NCBI RefSeq assembly: GCF_037042905.1
Contig: NW_026974140.1
Location: 15,922,001 to 15,986,000 of the forward strand
Direction: 5' to 3'
DNA from: Lytechinus pictus
Taxonomy: Eukaryota; Echinodermata; Echinoidea; Temnopleuroida; Toxopneustidae
DNA: 64,000 bases
Below the pieces are notes generated by a model that saw only the letters and a list, made by a program, of their open reading frames with translations, did no database searches and was not told the DNA's origin. The position numbers and the translations under genes were made by a program. Positions 1 to 10,494 of the stretch are shown here, piece by piece. How positions within the stretch are numbered: the stretch's first letter is position 1; each line of letters opens with the position of its first letter.

Positions 1-870
1 AGTCTTTGCATACATGTACATGCACTAAAAATTAAAAATCAAATAAAAGTAGGCCAAATTCTGAAAACATTCGAGAGGAGAAACATGGTTTTATTACAGC
101 CAGCTTCATCATGAAAGAATCTGTTTGAAGTTAAATACTGGCACTGTACATAATTTAAAATGACAAACATTATCTGTGGAGGATTCATCAAGTTAAATGG
201 GAAGATGCATCAAGCCCTATGGAATGACTGGATCCACGTTGGCTTGGTGAGTCATCGCTGTAGTAAAGATGTGACTGCCCTCAAGTTCACCAACAGGTGA
301 ATACAACAAGAATTACATTTGATGTAGAATGTTTTAATGTAAATATGTGGATTGTTACTGCATAGTAGTTATTGTAGTCAACATTATATACATGTACAAG
401 TAGGTCTACATAATTGGTCCATAATGTATTGTTGCATTATTTATGGGCACAGCCATATTTATTCTTATTTTGTAATTTGCAACTGTAACTCTGCTGGAGT
501 TATACGTAGTATACATGTACATGTACAATGTATGTAGTCACACAGGACTCGAAGTGAAGAAATTAGTTGCAAATACAATGAGGCAGAACAAATCAGGGGC
601 AGATTCAGGTAGGGGAACATCCGGCCCATGCCCCTCTCCCCTTTTGTAATTTGAAAGGCACAAAAAATATTTTTCTGGTGGATATGTCATGCATACGCAA
701 GCTTGCTTGTCCAATTTTCCTGGAACAAAATTGCTCTTATTTGTTAGTGAAATCTATTTTTAAACTTTAAACTTTTCCTGGATAAAAATTGCTTTGATAA
801 TTTCTTAGTGAAACCCTTTTTTTTTTGCTTGTCAGATTATTCCTGTGTACTTTCGAGGTTATTATAGTAA
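1..870. other. Non-coding DNA, no supported gene
   Basis: AT-rich sequence with scattered ACATGTAC motifs. A short open stretch (about 160-291, plus strand) is discussed under findings but is too short to call. A T-rich segment at 770-840 resembles the edge of the poly-pyrimidine repeats seen elsewhere in the window. Confidence 0.5.
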
Positions 871-879
871 TTCAACAAA

Positions 880-1570
880 TACTCCCAACATGGCCAAAGT
901 TCATTGACCCTATATGACCATTGACCTTGGTTATTTGGCCTTAAACTCGCATACGATGTTTAGTGATACTTGACTGCTCTTACATGTATGGACCCCTATG
1001 AAAAACAACATTTGCTGATCTGGGTGTTCCGTCCCATGAGTGGTAAATAAATAAATGATAAATAAATAATGAATAAATTTCATAAATAAATAAACAAATA
1101 AATAAAAAAATAAATAAATAAAAAGTCCAAGTTTCATGAAGAAGATCCATAAACTTTCAACAACAAAAAAGTTATGATGGTAATTAAACAATTACCCCCC
1201 AACATGATAAAAGCTCATTGACCCTACACAACCTTTGACCTCAGACAGGCAGGATGTTCAGTGATACACCGTTACCCTTATGTCTAAGTTTCATGAACTA
1301 GATCGATTAACTTTCAAAGTTTTGACAAAATTTCAAAAGCTTAACCTTGGCTAAGATTTTGATGTTGATTCCTCCAACATGGTCTATTAAAGTCCATTGA
1401 CCCTAAATGACCTTTGACCTTGATCATAAGACCAGAAAATCAAGCAGGATGTTCAGTAATACTTTATTACTCTTTATTTCCAAGTTTCATGAACTGGGTC
1501 CATATACATTCTACTTTATGATGACATTTTGAAACCGTAACCTTGTGTTAAGATTTTATGATGATGATGC
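880..1570. repeat. Three diverged tandem copies of a TGACCTTTGACC repeat
   Basis: Roughly 190-270 bp units begin near 886, 1192 and 1375. Each repeats the order 'cattgacccta..tgacctttgacc', 'gatgttcagtgatac', 'aagtttcatgaa..gatc'. The first unit is interrupted by an AAATAAATAAATA-rich stretch at 1045-1125. A related fragment occurs near 13380-13450. The core at 1408-1420 reads TGACCTTTGACCT, a perfect DR1 nuclear-receptor half-site pair on the minus strand. Confidence 0.6.
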
Positions 1571-1629
1571 CGCCGCCATCAGAAAAGCGGCACATTAGGC
1601 CTCACTCTGCTTTGCAGGCTAGACAAACA

Positions 1630-1900
1630 TGGATGCAATACACATTCATTGCTGCAGCTTATTTCATTAAAAGGGAGAAATATCATTCACACATAAAAAA
1701 ATGAAATCATAATTATGACTTCATGTAATAACATATTAAGGGAAAGTGGGGATGTGACATCATCCGCCTGCCTAACAAATATTCATGACTACGTGCATAT
1801 AACTGTTTTCACAAAATATTGCTAAACTTTAAAATTCAATAACTTCTTTACTTGAATTCCGATTTGATGAAATTTTCAGCATTTTGCTCAGTGAATTTTA
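1630..1900 (-). repeat. Partial copy of the 'AAATTTCATCAAAATCGGA' MITE family
   Basis: Shares long blocks with the copies at 7917-8751 and 50289-50759, including 'aaagtggggatgtgacatc', 'cacaaaatattgctaaactt' and the reverse complement of 'gctgaaaatttcatcaaa'. Only the right-hand half of the palindromic family is present; the left end is missing or too diverged to place. Confidence 0.55.
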
Positions 1901-2037
1901 CTCTGTTTATTCTGATGTAAGAACATTTATTTCACATAAAAAACCATACTAATATTACAGAAAATTACAAAACAAAGAAATTGCTCCATACATATAAAAG
2001 AGAGAGAAAAAAAGACATACAAAAAAATTTAAATACA

Positions 2038-2158
2038 ATAGATTATTTAATAAATAAAAAATTTAAATACTGATTTTAAATAATTATTTTAAGAATAATA
2101 ACTATTTAAAATCAATATTCAAATTTCATCATTTAATAAATAATAATCTTAATCTATG
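2038..2158. repeat. AT-rich inverted repeat
   Basis: The arms read 'atagattatttaataaat..tgattttaaataattatt' and its near reverse complement ending 'taataatcttaatctat'. About 120 bp can fold into one imperfect hairpin. No target duplication was found, so whether it is a transposon is unknown. Confidence 0.5.
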
Positions 2159-2966
2159 AATTGATCTTCATAACATAGCTCATTGAAGCTACATCATATT
2201 GAAGCGGTTGGGTCAAGTCTATTGTATTTGCAGTGTTTACGAAGGGATACACGACATCGGTCTGGTAAGAAACCTCTGATTTTTCTTCTTTTTTTCGAAA
2301 TTGTACTACCTTTATACGCATTAGGTGTATAATAGGATCGGTAGTTCCAATGTTAAATATGAAGGGATTTCCCTTCTTGTTTTGATAGTTCGCTAGGCAG
2401 TCCCATATGCGTGTCTAGTAAGGCTCTTATCGATAACGTCTTTATCGCTAGTCCTTTCGATAATCCCTTGTTTTTTGCCACTTAGCGATATCGATAACCT
2501 TTCTCTCGTTGTTGATAGTACCTCTATTATGTAGGGACACAGTAATTTTCTGTGATTTCACGGAAACGGCCTTTTGAAAGTGGCTTTTTAAACAGAAAAT
2601 TATGGAAAACATATTTTTCCTCAAACTGCAGTGAACAGTCAGTTACTCCAAAAAACGAATACTTACTAGCCACAAGACACGATATCTCACCCCCACTTCG
2701 CTATAATCATGAAAATCCAATCGTCGAGACTGCACTCGACTTCATTCGATCGAATAAAAAACATCACTAGCGTAAGCTCAAATATTAGTACTAGAAAGGC
2801 AGCACACGGCCGTATGTGTGTTGCTGCCCTCTACGCTCCGGTTAGTCTAAAAAATGGTAATTTAGAGCCAGTAACAGTTTCCTCGCACATATTAATTCAC
2901 TGCCAATTCCAAAACAACGCAAAGGCAAATTACGCATGCGCAGAAATCGCAGCACAATTCATGAAT

Positions 2967-3040
2967 ATTCATGAGCGGGACTAAAGATCGAGATCTTTCG
3001 CATTTGTATCAGACCTTGATCTATAGTCCCACTCATGAAT
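2967..3040. repeat. 23-bp inverted repeat around an AT-rich spacer
   Basis: The left arm at 2967-2989 (attcatgagcgggactaaag..) matches the reverse complement of 3018-3040 at 21 of 23 positions. It may be a small foldback element or the ends of a degenerate MITE. A GCATGCGCA motif lies just upstream near 2934. Confidence 0.5.
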
Positions 3041-3541
3041 AGGAGGATGGATATGGAGTGAAATTAGAATGAAAAGAAGTTTTTTATTCTTTTTAAGGTC
3101 ATGTTGTTGCACAAGTTTTATATTTCCCCTCATAAAATCCCACCTTTGTCACTTGAAGTATCAGAGCGAGTTTTGTACCTTGAGGTTTGGGAAGGAGTAT
3201 CGTAGTATAGCGGTAGTGAAGTGGAGCCTACACGAATATCACTCTTGAGCCTGAGGTAACGTAAACGCCATGCCTCCTGCACCCATGGGTTCATATCATC
3301 TCGCGTGCGAAGGAATATCAGTCATATGCACGCGACACACACGACACATCCAAAATATACTGGGCTTTTGCCCACATAAAATATCACGCATAATCTGGTA
3401 TTTCACATTCTGCTATGACACTTAACCGAATCATTTAGATCCTTCCGTGACTTCTCCTTGAAGTTTCTTTTAAAAAATATGCATATTTTCTTGATCTGTA
3501 GTGAAGATTTCACGGAGATAAATATTGGTCAGCGTGGATAT

Positions 3542-3680
3542 CAATTTTCGCCTAAAGAGGGCGCGCGATTTATATTCATATCAAAGACACGACAAGGGAA
3601 AGACTAGGCAGTGCCTAGTCTTTCCCTTGTCGTGTCTTTGATATGAATATAAATCGCGCGCCCTCTTTAGGCGAAAATTG
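3542..3680. repeat. Perfect 139-bp palindrome
   Basis: Two 69-bp arms (3542-3610 and 3612-3680) are exact reverse complements around one central G at 3611. I checked the pairing base by base; it breaks at 3541/3681. The arms include GGGCGCGCG and the centre is GACTAGGCA-G-TGCCTAGTC. Such a spacer-free palindrome is rare and unstable in vivo. It is either a very recent inverted duplication or a fold-back assembly or cloning artefact. Confidence 0.9.
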
Positions 3681-4031
3681 TAGGCACCTACACTATTTTA
3701 CACGCAAATCAAAGCAAGGCATTACGCGAAGTCCGTGAAGTGTCTAATCCTTTCATTGTATAGACTTTGGTATACCGTATTATTGACGTACGTTAAAGCT
3801 TGTACTGCTGGTTTCGTTCCAGGCATGTGTATTTTTTTCATTTTTTTTTTATTAGTCATCGTTTTAAAGGTAAATGCTAGTTTTGGTAACGATATCAAAA
3901 TGAGTTCGTACAGAATCCAATGAAATCACCACCAAATAGTCTGTTTGTATTTTAAAACGCATGTGCCAAAGGATTCTGGAAGAAATTGTGTAATTGCTGA
4001 GAAATCAGCAAATAAGCACAGGATTCGGGTA

Positions 4032-4051
4032 GAGCGTCGGGCCCGACGCTC
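4032..4051. repeat. 20-bp perfect palindrome
   Basis: GAGCGTCGGG/CCCGACGCTC is a perfect dyad with no spacer in otherwise AT-rich DNA. It could be a homodimer binding site or a short hairpin. Nothing else in the surroundings gives it a role. Confidence 0.6.
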
Positions 4052-4800
4052 AAAGCAATAATTATACACTGTCCCACGTGCGCTTATCTGTGTTGGGGAA
4101 GTTCAGTCTGAACATTTTTCAGCGTAGATTTCAAGATTTTACAAAGTTCAGTTTATGTAACTGTACCAGATCTAGATCCTCGATGATATACTGACAATTA
4201 AGCCTGGTTTTACAGACTTTCTCATGAAATCAGTGTTTACTGCAACTACTGGAATTTCTCTTTAAATTAATTGCAAAAAAGTGTTATCATCGCCAATAGT
4301 AATCTTGAATTATCTTTTTGAAGGTATTTTATTTATTGGTGCCCATAATTAGTAAATTAATCATAAGAATTGCGCATTCAAAGAATTTAGACACAGTTAT
4401 AAAATTACCAAGGAGCTGAATCAAGGTTGTGAAATTTATTAGCGCCCCCAACGGGCTTCCTTGTATTTCTGTAGAAAAGACAAACGAAGTCACTTGCTAA
4501 TGGCAATGCTAGGCCGAGGTAAGCAAAATTTGCTCTTTTTGTAATGAAATTATTTACAAATCATAGTATAATTTTTTGATGTATTGCTACATATGGTTGG
4601 AACTACCCCTTATCGACCACCTAATCTTCTAAGCATCGTATCTGCGAAAATATTCATCAATTTTACCCAGTTTTTGTCTCATTTGTGCAGAAAATTGAGC
4701 AGATCAGATTCCCATGTTTCGCTTGGCGACTCCGATTCAATCCGCGTATATATCGACGAACAACGAATACGACAATTTTACATTTGCTCATTTGCACCCG

Positions 4801-5205
4801 TCTTTTGAAACCGACCACCCGCGATACGCTAAGTTTACGGCCGATTCTTGTCGCGGTGGCGAAATATTTTTACTCTTCAAAATCAGTTCTATGATGTCAA
4901 CATGCTAAATTATCGTCTCACTACTTCCATTGCGAGCTCCGGCACATGATTCGACGATTGACGACGGATATTTGTTCTAAAGCCATTTCCTATCGGATTT
5001 CTTGGTTTTTCAGCAAGGTTTGGGTCTGGTCAATACAATTTTGATTACCGTAATTCTACTAAATTTTTACTTTTTGTTGCTTCTTTTTTTCTTGTAAAAT
5101 CGATTCTTACCGTTTCTAGCTATGGACACTGCGCCTACTCTCCCGCACGTATCGTTTGTAATACGCAATCATTTTAACGCGCGCAAGGTGGTCGGTTTCA
5201 AAAGA
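4801..5205. repeat. Exact 19-bp inverted arms 370 bp apart
   Basis: TCTTTTGAAACCGACCACC at 4801-4819 is the exact reverse complement of 5187-5205. A second weaker pair ('ttatcgaccacct' near 4608 and 'aggtggtcgatat' near 5205) overlaps it. Short open frames in both arms (4584-4908 and 5122-5352) are probably by-products. A foldback-type element is likely but its ends were not defined. Confidence 0.45.
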
Positions 5206-5535
5206 GGTGGTCGATATGTGGTAGTCTCACCATACCGGAAAGAGCCCCGGTGCGTAGCGAGGAGTTTCGGCAAATGTTACTTCAGCAATGAAGCGATGTT
5301 TGCCGACTACTTCGAAAATCCAGGGTCAAACACGGTCCCTTGTACGAGGTAATAGTATATAACCTCGTAGTCGTATTACTATTAGTGTGAGTGGGCGCTG
5401 GCTATAAATCTTTTTCTTTTGCATTGCTTTCACTCAAGTTTCAGGCTTTGCCTTTGGCTTGCCTTTGGCTTTGCCCGGGCTTTGGTTTTCTTTTTTTTGT
5501 GTTGTTTAGAATTAGACTAGAGTCTAAATACTCAC

Positions 5536-5819
5536 CAAGTATCATCATCTGAATCTCCTAAATTAGTGTCCAATACTTTAACTGCATCGAGAAGACCTTT
5601 ATCAGAGTTTTTTGTCCTTGTCTCATTTATTTTTCCCGATTTGATATCTCCATTAGAAGTCAGGTTCGTGTTGGCTTCTGTCAATGGCAGAGTTCCATTC
5701 GATGCCGGACTCCCGATTGCATCCGCTTTGCTTCGAAGCAGTTCGTTCTGTTTTTCAAGCTTTCGGACCAAATCCTGAAGCTTTTTCACTTCAATTTCAG
5801 GGTCTATAGTGTTCTCCAT
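5536..5819 (-). CDS. SLAIN: SLAIN motif family protein, first coding exon (partial gene)
   Basis: The exon encodes the first 94 residues of a SLAIN1/2 homologue. SLAIN proteins bind CLIP and ch-TOG family proteins and promote microtubule plus-end growth in the cytoplasm. The diagnostic parts are an N-terminal coiled coil, EVKKLQDLVRKLEKQNELLR (about residues 10-29), and an acidic segment beginning GLLDAVKVLD (about residue 75) and ending DSDDDTW. These match in order the coiled coil and the 'LLDEVE..W' block of vertebrate SLAINs. The start is the first ATG of the open frame, just downstream of a promoter-like region. The exon ends at 5536 on a consensus GTGAGT donor read on the minus strand, after two bases of the Trp codon (phase 2). 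No later exon was recognised at 1-5530, so the rest lies outside the window. Confidence 0.87.
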
Positions 5820-5970
5820 GGTTTTATACCTAACTAGGCTCCGATAAATGTGAAGATTTTCGAAGAAATCAACGAAAACAGCAATGTTTATCTGACGTTC
5901 CTTTCCTTTTCACGGTAACCTACTCTTCGCCATGTTGATTATATTGCAATAGGCTGCGCATGCGCAATTT
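5820..5970 (-). promoter_or_regulatory. SLAIN promoter with NRF-1 and YY1-like sites
   Basis: TGCGCATGCGCA at 5955-5966 is the palindromic NRF-1 consensus. CGCCATGTT at about 5928-5936 reads AACATGGCG on the minus strand, a YY1-type site often found at transcription starts. Both lie within 150 bp upstream of the SLAIN ATG and there is no TATA box. This is the expected layout for a broadly expressed gene. Sites are read directly; their use is inferred. Confidence 0.55.
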
Positions 5971-6576
5971 GGGCTGTGGCTTCTATTTATGTAGTCTAGT
6001 TTTTACAGACACTATCTTTTTCCTTTTTTTGGGGGGGGGGGAGGGGGTAGTAGAGTGGACAAAAATGCAATTTTTTTAAATCAAGACAAGTTATTTCCTC
6101 ATTCTGATAACATACCATAGGATATAGGCATATTCAGGCTTCTGATTTTAGTATTGATCGAACTTTATTATAAATAACAATTTTGTAGGACCAGTAGGGT
6201 CTAGAGACTCTAGACTATACTAGACAGCTGTCTGTTTTGTGGAGTTTTTTAATATTTTTATTTATTTTTTTAAATTTCTCCTCGTATTTTGGTGAGTGGA
6301 GCCAACGGAGTTCAGCGGAACAACCAACATAACAGAGACCAACGCTTTTGGTCTAGGTCTATACTAGATCTATGTATAAACGAGCTAAAAATGTCGCAGG
6401 GGGGCACATTGGAAATTCATAAAAAGTCGCGAGCAAGCGGAAGTTTGGGCATGTTTAACGATGATGATCTAATTTTGTGTTATTTTGACAAAATATCACA
6501 CAAATTATAGTATCATATTTTATCGTTCCCCCTTTCCTTTTCTTTCTTTCCCCTTTTATTTTCGCCCCCCCCCCCC

Positions 6577-6850
6577 CCCTCGGACATGGATTTTTATTTT
6601 TAGGGGGAGGCAAGAGCCTGCCCCCATCTGTACGCCAGTGATATTGTAATGAATTTCACCACAAGCACACTAGGACCTGTCATTGGCTGACAAGCAAGGG
6701 GCAAAGGGCGTGGGAAGGGAGCACTGATGTCCCCTCTAGAGGAGAGTGGAAGCATGGTCAAAGTAGTAGGTCCATGGTGGAAGGGAGCATGTAGTTTGAG
6801 GGCATCCATCGGTGCCATATACAGATGGGGGGCTTGGGGCGATTGCCACC
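6577..6850. repeat. Repeat with 'CCCCCATCTGTACGCC' ends and poly-C
   Basis: Arms 'gcctgcccccatctgta' (about 6614) and 'tacagatggggggcttgg' (about 6820) are inverted and flanked by poly-C runs at 6567-6580 and 6866-6876. Related ends occur near 12660 (tctgcacgccagtatg) and 17165 (gatgggggacttgg), usually followed by an AAGAAAAAAGAAAG stretch and 'gtgaaatatgatatt'. An interspersed family is supported; its superfamily is not. Confidence 0.45.
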
Positions 6851-7916
6851 CAAATATTTTACGCCCCCCCCCCCCGGAAAAGAAAAAGTAAGAAAGGAAA
6901 GGAAAGAGAGGAGGGTGAAATATTATATGATTTTCTAAATATTATGTTCGCTAAAAATGTTGGCTCATTAGGCCGCTATCATCCATGCATGGAAAGAATC
7001 ACATCTCAGTACTGGGACCTGGGAAGCGGGGGTGCTGGGGAAAATTTCCTGGGGGTGCTGCGTGTATTATTTTCCATAGGCAGCACCCCCACGAAATTAG
7101 GTTCCCCCTGTATTTTTTAAAATATGTTATAATTCACATAATTATCACATCCGACAATCGCAAATCATTTACATAGTCTTTTACATATTCCAATAACATC
7201 CCTCCTAAACACGACTCAATCAAGCTCTGGCATTCCGATACAGAAGTGTTCGCGCGCGATACTTGCATAGTTTACACATTTGGTTTACCATGGACCTATC
7301 ACTATCATTCGTAATAGGTCCATGGGTTTACACACTACTCGATAGCAGCATGGACCTATCCATGATAGCAGGGAGAGAAATATGGGAAATGGGTGTGGTT
7401 GGACTTGAAACTTCCAGGTTTTATGTCGAATCAAGTGTGCGCGCGTCCGACCTCCGGCGTGTTTTTTTTTTATAATCAATTACAAGTAAGACAATAGAAA
7501 TCAAATTTCACAGTCTTTTTTGCCCTGCCCCATGGTCCTGGGAAGCGGGGGTGCTGGGGGTGAAGCACCCCCAAAATTTGGGGGTGCTGCATGTGTTATT
7601 TTCCATAGGCAGCACTTCCTGGAAAGCTAGTGGTAGGTGTGATAAATGACAGAAATGAAATCAAAATGAACGACGTTTTGTAGAGCCCCCCCCCCCCCTT
7701 CAGAATTTTCCGACACAGTACTTAAAATAGTGTTTAAATTCTTCACCCCTTTTCAGATCGGAATATGAAATGTTTTCTGCTCGCGCTTCGCTCTCGCGTT
7801 ATTGATTTTTATAATTAAAAAAAATGTATGTAGAATGCCCAGATACTAGGTCTAACTCTAAACATGCACACGCATGTTTATTCAGATACGCAGCTTGTTT
7901 GGGGGGTACTCCGGGC

Positions 7917-8751
7917 TGAAAATATTTATATCAAATACATTTTATCAAAATAAATAAATTTTATGAAAATCTGATAACGAATAGTTAAGTTATTTAATTC
8001 TACAGTTTAGCAATAATTTATGAAAATTGTGATATGCATGTCATAAATACTTAATATGTGGGTTGACATGGGCGGAAATCTGTAACCAAAGGTAGGGGGG
8101 ACCAGTGCCTGTAAAAATTTGACAAGCAAAAAAATAAAATAAAAAGGTTTTCACCAAAAATGTAAGGTCATTTAGTCCAAAATACATTATTATTTGATTG
8201 TGAAGTTATGTATTTTTCTCCATCATGAAAGACCAAAAATAGTACTAGGGGGACATTTGATCTTGTGTCCCCCTACTATATTTGGTAGGGGGACACGTCC
8301 TCCTGTCCCCTCTGGGATTTTCGTCCATGTGGGTTGAAGATGTCACATCCCCACTATCCTGTTTCGTGTGTTATTACATGGAATCACAATTGCTTCATTT
8401 TTTTCATACCAGTGTGAATGATATGTCTCCCTTATAATGAAATAAGATGCAGCAAAGAATATTTAATGGACTAAATCAGTTGTCAATTAAACTGTTTTTG
8501 GTTTTTGAAGGGAAAATATTGAATAAACCTAATTATATTAAAATACAAAAGAACAAGTGGGGATATGACATCATCAGTTTTCTCATTAAATATTAATGAA
8601 GACATGCTTAAAACTGTTTCACCGGAATAATGCTAATCTTTAAAATGCAATAACTTTGATATTCCTTGTCGGATTTTGATCAAATCTTTATTCTTATGTT
8701 CGTCTGATTTTTCTTTATCTGTTCAAACCATATTACATTCAGTGCGGAGTA
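7917..8751. mobile_element. MITE with TACTCCGGGCTGAA ends, interrupted
   Basis: TACTCCGGGCTGAA at 7917-7930 faces TTCAGTGCGGAGTA at 8738-8751. The interior shows the family's subterminal inversion ('gatgtcacatccccact' near 8340 against 'aagtggggatatgacatcat' near 8555). The family also occurs at 1630-1900 and 50289-50759. It sits inside the GC-core array (one monomer at 7765-7800, the rest from 8755) and is itself split by the hAT-like element at 8067-8329. Confidence 0.6.
8067..8329. mobile_element. 263-bp hAT-like MITE with exact 8-bp target duplication
   Basis: The ends CATGGGCGGAAATC and GATTTTCGTCCATG are inverted repeats matching at 12 of 14 positions. TGGGTTGA flanks both sides (8059-8066 and 8330-8337), an exact 8-bp duplication typical of hAT transposition. 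Removing the element and one TGGGTTGA rejoins the interrupted MITE ('gtgggttga-agatgtcacatcc'). It has no coding capacity. Confidence 0.8.
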
Positions 8752-8754
8752 GAT

Positions 8755-9490
8755 CAAAATATCAAAAAATTTCTGCTCGCGCTTCACACTCACATTATTA
8801 ATGTCAAAATATATCCAATTACCCATCATTTTCTTGATTTACAAAACATGAATAGAATGTCCCGTTTATAGGTCTGAAATCTCAATTTTGTTTCCGCTCG
8901 CGCTTCGCGCTCGCATCAATACCTATCCTGTTCTTGATTAGAAAAGTGCTTAGAATGTCTTGTTTTTTGGTCTAAAATCTCAATTTTGTTTCCGCTCGCG
9001 CTTCGCGCTCGCATCAATTGTATAGTTATATACTTATCCTGTTCATGATTAGAAAAGTGCTTAGAATATCTCGTTTTTTGGTTTGAAATCTCAATTTTGT
9101 TTCCGCTCGCGCTCGCATCAATTGTATATTTATATACCTATCCTTTTCATGATTACAAAAAGTGCTTAGAATATCCAGTATTTAGGTCGGAATGTCAAAA
9201 TTTTCAGCTCGCGCTTCGCGCTCGCATTATTCGATTGTTGATAGATGTATCGTCTTAATGGGTAACTGCAAATAGTCCTTATAACACGTCCCTTTCGATC
9301 AGGCCAGAGCGTATATAAAAAATATCTGCTCGCGCTGATCACGTTCCCAGTTATTATTTGTTACATACGCATCTTGTTCCGAACCACACAAACATTGCTC
9401 AAAATATCAAATTTTCAGGACAAAATACATGAAATCCCTCCCCTCGAAAAAAAAATAGCTCGCGCTTCGCGCTCGATTTATCTAACTACA
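8755..9490 (-). repeat. GC-core satellite-like array, about 105-bp period
   Basis: Successive monomers carry 'GCTCGCGCTTCGCGCTCGCAT' near 8780, 8895, 8993, 9103, 9208 and 9460, separated by about 100 bp of AT-rich sequence ('gattagaaaagtgcttagaat', 'tctcaattttgtttcc'). Some copies lack part of the core. The same core appears in opposite orientation at 14270-14760 and 20180-21690, and singly at 7772 and 32660. Confidence 0.75.
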
Positions 9491-9531
9491 TGTATATGTT
9501 CTTTTGTAAGAAGAAAGCTAAGAAGTGACTG

Positions 9532-9533
<2 letters not shown>

Positions 9534-9567
<34 letters not shown>
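9534..9567. repeat. (TA)n microsatellite
   Basis: About 17 uninterrupted TA units, followed by a GGGTGAGGGTGTGTGG stretch and a poly-C run at 9604-9617. It lies inside the composite element ending at 9676. Confidence 0.9.
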
Positions 9568-9570
<3 letters not shown>

Positions 9571-10395
9571 GGTGAGGGTGTGTGGGTGTAATTATGGAAA
9601 ACTTAATTGTGTCCCCCCCCCCCCCACCTTTGAGGAGAGATTTCAGCACCCCCACTGAAAAAATCGTTCCCAGGTCCCTGGATTCCAGTGAAAAGGCTCA
9701 TGACGAATTTTTAGCACGTGTGAAACCAAACTAGAACATGGTTAGAATCACGAACGCTAATCACAATCACGAATTCAAATTTTTACTCCAGATGCGAATT
9801 CAGTTTCACTCAAAGTACGGTACGAATTTTGCGTGTGAAAGGCTTGACCTATATACTAAACATCTTTTGGGGCGGAGCTTGCATTTCTGTAGATAATACA
9901 ATGAGCCCCAATTGTGACCCCATCCCCAGTCAATCATGGATCCATCCTTGAATCGAGGAGTTACTTATTAAACTGATTATCTCATGAATCTCATGAATGT
10001 GTCTAACTAACTTTTGAGAAAACTATTTTTTAGAAAGAAAACAGAATAAAAAAAGACACGCCGAAAACCTAATCAATTAATCTCAAACGACCCCCCCCCC
10101 CCAAAAAAAAAATAATGCAAATCTGATTTTTAAAGACAGCCCAGTGGGTTCGAATTACTGCTCTCGTCCTCATTATGTTCAGCGAGTTTACAATTCTCTG
10201 GTCTATCTGATTAAATAGAGGACAGTATTCTTTTCAAAGTGATTTTGAATGAAGTAGTTTCATGTTGAAGAAGATGAACTTTACTACTGCGCCACCAATC
10301 GACTAAGTCGAGAGATGTTTCGAGGGCGGATAGCTTTATGATCGTCTGTTAGAGGCGGGCACAGTCAAATGCATTTATTGATCAGCAGCTGATCA

Positions 10396-10489
10396 TATAT
10401 ACAGGGCACCAGTACACCTCCAGAAACATAACACTTTCTGCTCAACGCTAGACATCAGAACAAGGAGAGGGACTTAAGAACAATAATAG
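10396..10489 (+). promoter_or_regulatory. Candidate TATA promoter and non-coding 5' exon
   Basis: TATATA at 10396-10401 is followed about 30 bp later by a plausible start (aacataacactt, about 10427), then an ATG-free purine-rich leader ending AATAATAG at 10489, with a GTATGT donor at 10490. The next convincing acceptor that leads into a gene is CCGTGCAG at 26381-26388 before the glutamine synthetase exon, so this could be that gene's leader across a 16-kb intron. The link is inference; transcript data would settle it. Confidence 0.3.
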
Positions 10490-10494
10490 GTATG

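Larger units (their letters stand above)
7015..9676. mobile_element. Composite element with GGGACCTGGGAA ends
   Basis: GGGACCTGGGAAGCGGGGGTGCTG opens the element at 7015, and its reverse complement (..TTCCCAGGTCCC) closes it at 9676. A second internal copy of the left end, 'tcctgggaagcgggggtgc', occurs at about 7532, so the left side is duplicated or carries another copy. The interior holds the GC-core array and the nested MITEs listed separately. The target duplication is unclear (6 of 8 bases at best). No transposase frame is present, so it would be non-autonomous. Confidence 0.5.

Noticed and set aside
2425..2510. Repeated ATCGATAAC motifs like insect DRE promoter sites
   Set aside because: DREF/DRE promoters are described for arthropods; no gene start is evident next to these motifs.
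8755..9490. Regularly spaced repeats resembling a CRISPR array
   Set aside because: The spacers are related to each other, the context is eukaryotic, and the repeats are satellite-type monomers inside transposons.
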